DNA of 64,000 nt, from positions 2,604,001 to 2,668,000 of the forward strand of contig NZ_CP083590.1 of assembly GCF_020099395.1 (NCBI RefSeq), given 5' to 3'. Source of the stretch: Streptomyces mobaraensis (GTDB lineage Bacteria; Actinomycetota; Actinomycetes; Streptomycetales; Streptomycetaceae). How positions within the stretch are numbered: position 1 is the stretch's first letter; every line of letters starts with the position of its first letter. A program made the translations under genes and the position numbers. Of this stretch, positions 63,427 to 64,000 are shown piece by piece. The notes under the pieces were generated by a model. The model was given only the letters and a program-made list of their open reading frames with translations. It searched no databases and was not told the DNA's origin.

Positions 63427-63747
63427 TCACTGGTTCTGCGGCGGCAGCGCGGCGATGAACGGGTGGTCCCGCTCGATCAGCCCCAGCTTGGAGGCGCCAC
63501 CCGGCGAGCCGAGCTCGTCGAAGAACTCGACGTTCGCCTTGTAGTAGTCCTTCCACTCGTCCGGGGTGTCGTCCTCGTAGAAGATCGCCTCCACCGGGCA
63601 GACGGGCTCACAGGCGCCACAGTCGACACATTCGTCCGGGTGGATGTACAAGGACCGGGAGCCCTCGTAGATGCAGTCGACGGGGCACTCCTCGATGCAC
63701 GCCTTGTCCTTCACGTCGACACAAGGCTGCGCGATGACGTAGGTCAC
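63427..63747 (-). CDS. fdxA: 7Fe ferredoxin (FdxA/FdxC type)
   Basis: A 106-residue ferredoxin. CVDVKDKACIEECPVDCIYE carries a 3Fe-4S/4Fe-4S pattern, and CVDCGACEPVCP is the second cluster; together this is the seven-iron bacterial type. It transfers electrons, probably to cytochrome P450s or other oxidoreductases. GTG 63747 follows GAGGAGG. It lies upstream of dapC and divergent from the acetyltransferase. Confidence 0.95.
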   Translation of the reverse strand: MTYVIAQPCVDVKDKACIEECPVDCIYEGSRSLYIHPDECVDCGACEPVCPVEAIFYEDDTPDEWKDYYKANVEFFDELGSPGGASKLGLIERDHPFIAALPPQNQ

Positions 63748-63861
63748 GCTGTCGTTCCTCCTCGGTAGGGGTCATCTCGCGCGGGAGCGCGGCGTCGTCG
63801 ATGCCCACACCTAGTATCTCCGTTCCGGGGCTCATCACGAACAGGAGGGGCTGGGAGAGCT

Positions 63862-64000
63862 GTGGAATTCACCACGGGCGGACGGCTGGAAATACGGATC
63901 AGTTCCGAAGATGTGGGAAAAAGGGTGTCGGTGCGGGCACTGAACGACCGCACCTCTTCCCCGGAGCGGTTCGCCGACGCCGTCGGAGTGCTCACCTCCT
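63862..64000 (+). CDS. GNAT-family acetyltransferase (partial)
   Basis: Forty-six residues are visible (EFTTGGRLEIRISSEDVGKR, VSVRALND, SPERFADAVGVLTS) before the window ends. This is the SH3-like N-terminal segment of the actinobacterial GNAT family in which the acetyltransferase domain follows. GTG 63862 is behind GGGAGAG. Function cannot be read from this part alone. Confidence 0.6.
   Translation, partial: MEFTTGGRLEIRISSEDVGKRVSVRALNDRTSSPERFADAVGVLTS

Overview
This 64-kb window is chromosomal DNA of a high-GC actinomycete, almost certainly Streptomyces. The evidence is very high third-position GC, many GTG starts, 4-bp start/stop overlaps (GTGA, ATGA), GC-rich hairpin terminators, leaderless transcripts, and families such as DUF3152, DUF3107, DUF3117 and an MmyB-like HTH regulator. 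I see no rRNA, tRNA, CRISPR array, insertion sequence or prophage. It reads as conserved core chromosome with accessory cassettes between the core blocks.

Layout. (1) 1-10.5 kb, mixed: the tail of an MmyB-type regulator, a molybdate uptake locus (HTH-TOBE regulator, modA, fused modBC), two tandem secreted TAP-type alpha/beta hydrolases, a leaderless ArsR-SRPBCC fusion regulator, a GntR/UTRA pair, and a decayed second MmyB fragment. (2) 10.6-17.2 kb: moeZ, then a tightly coupled minus-strand operon with a PelF-like glycosyltransferase, a multi-pass membrane protein, a 51-residue ORF, an NAD epimerase and a spherulin-4/GH135-like protein; this looks like a minimal Pel-like (GalNAc-type) polysaccharide system. 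(3) 17.6-23.3 kb: a four-gene peptide/nickel-type ABC importer with 4-bp overlaps throughout, preceded by a candidate 30-residue leader peptide and a hairpin. (4) 23.4-32.3 kb: DUF3152 protease-like protein, hydrolase, small acidic protein, TetR, DUF3107, small membrane protein, ferritin-like protein and an RhlE-type DEAD helicase with a very long basic repetitive tail. Together with moeZ this matches the mycobacterial moeB1-to-rhlE neighbourhood. (5) 32.3-43 kb: SDR, hydrolase, VOC protein, NYN-domain protein, MarC, PHP phosphoesterase, DUF6758, Sufu-like protein, CorA and an EamA exporter. (6) 43-54.6 kb: lipoprotein, MgtE-N/CBS protein, DUF1003 protein, Mrp, TatB, HtrA, anti-sigma factor, ECF sigma factor and O-methyltransferase, the conserved actinobacterial sigE envelope-stress block. 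(7) 54.7-64 kb: DUF3117, enoyl-CoA hydratase, tag, DivIVA-like, folP2-like, LOG-family, dapE, a lysozyme-fold protein, a small secreted protein, dapC, a 7Fe ferredoxin and the start of an acetyltransferase; again a conserved block, with two lysine/diaminopimelate genes.

The genes serve envelope and metal homeostasis (molybdate import with MoeZ sulfur transfer, Mg transport, envelope stress, Tat export, diaminopimelate for peptidoglycan). The main novelty candidates are the Pel-like operon, the leader/hairpin arrangement ahead of the peptide transporter, a family of about 200-bp inverted repeats at gene ends (three complete copies and one half copy), several probable autoregulated leaderless promoters, and a one-base frameshift in a C-run at 42956-42961.
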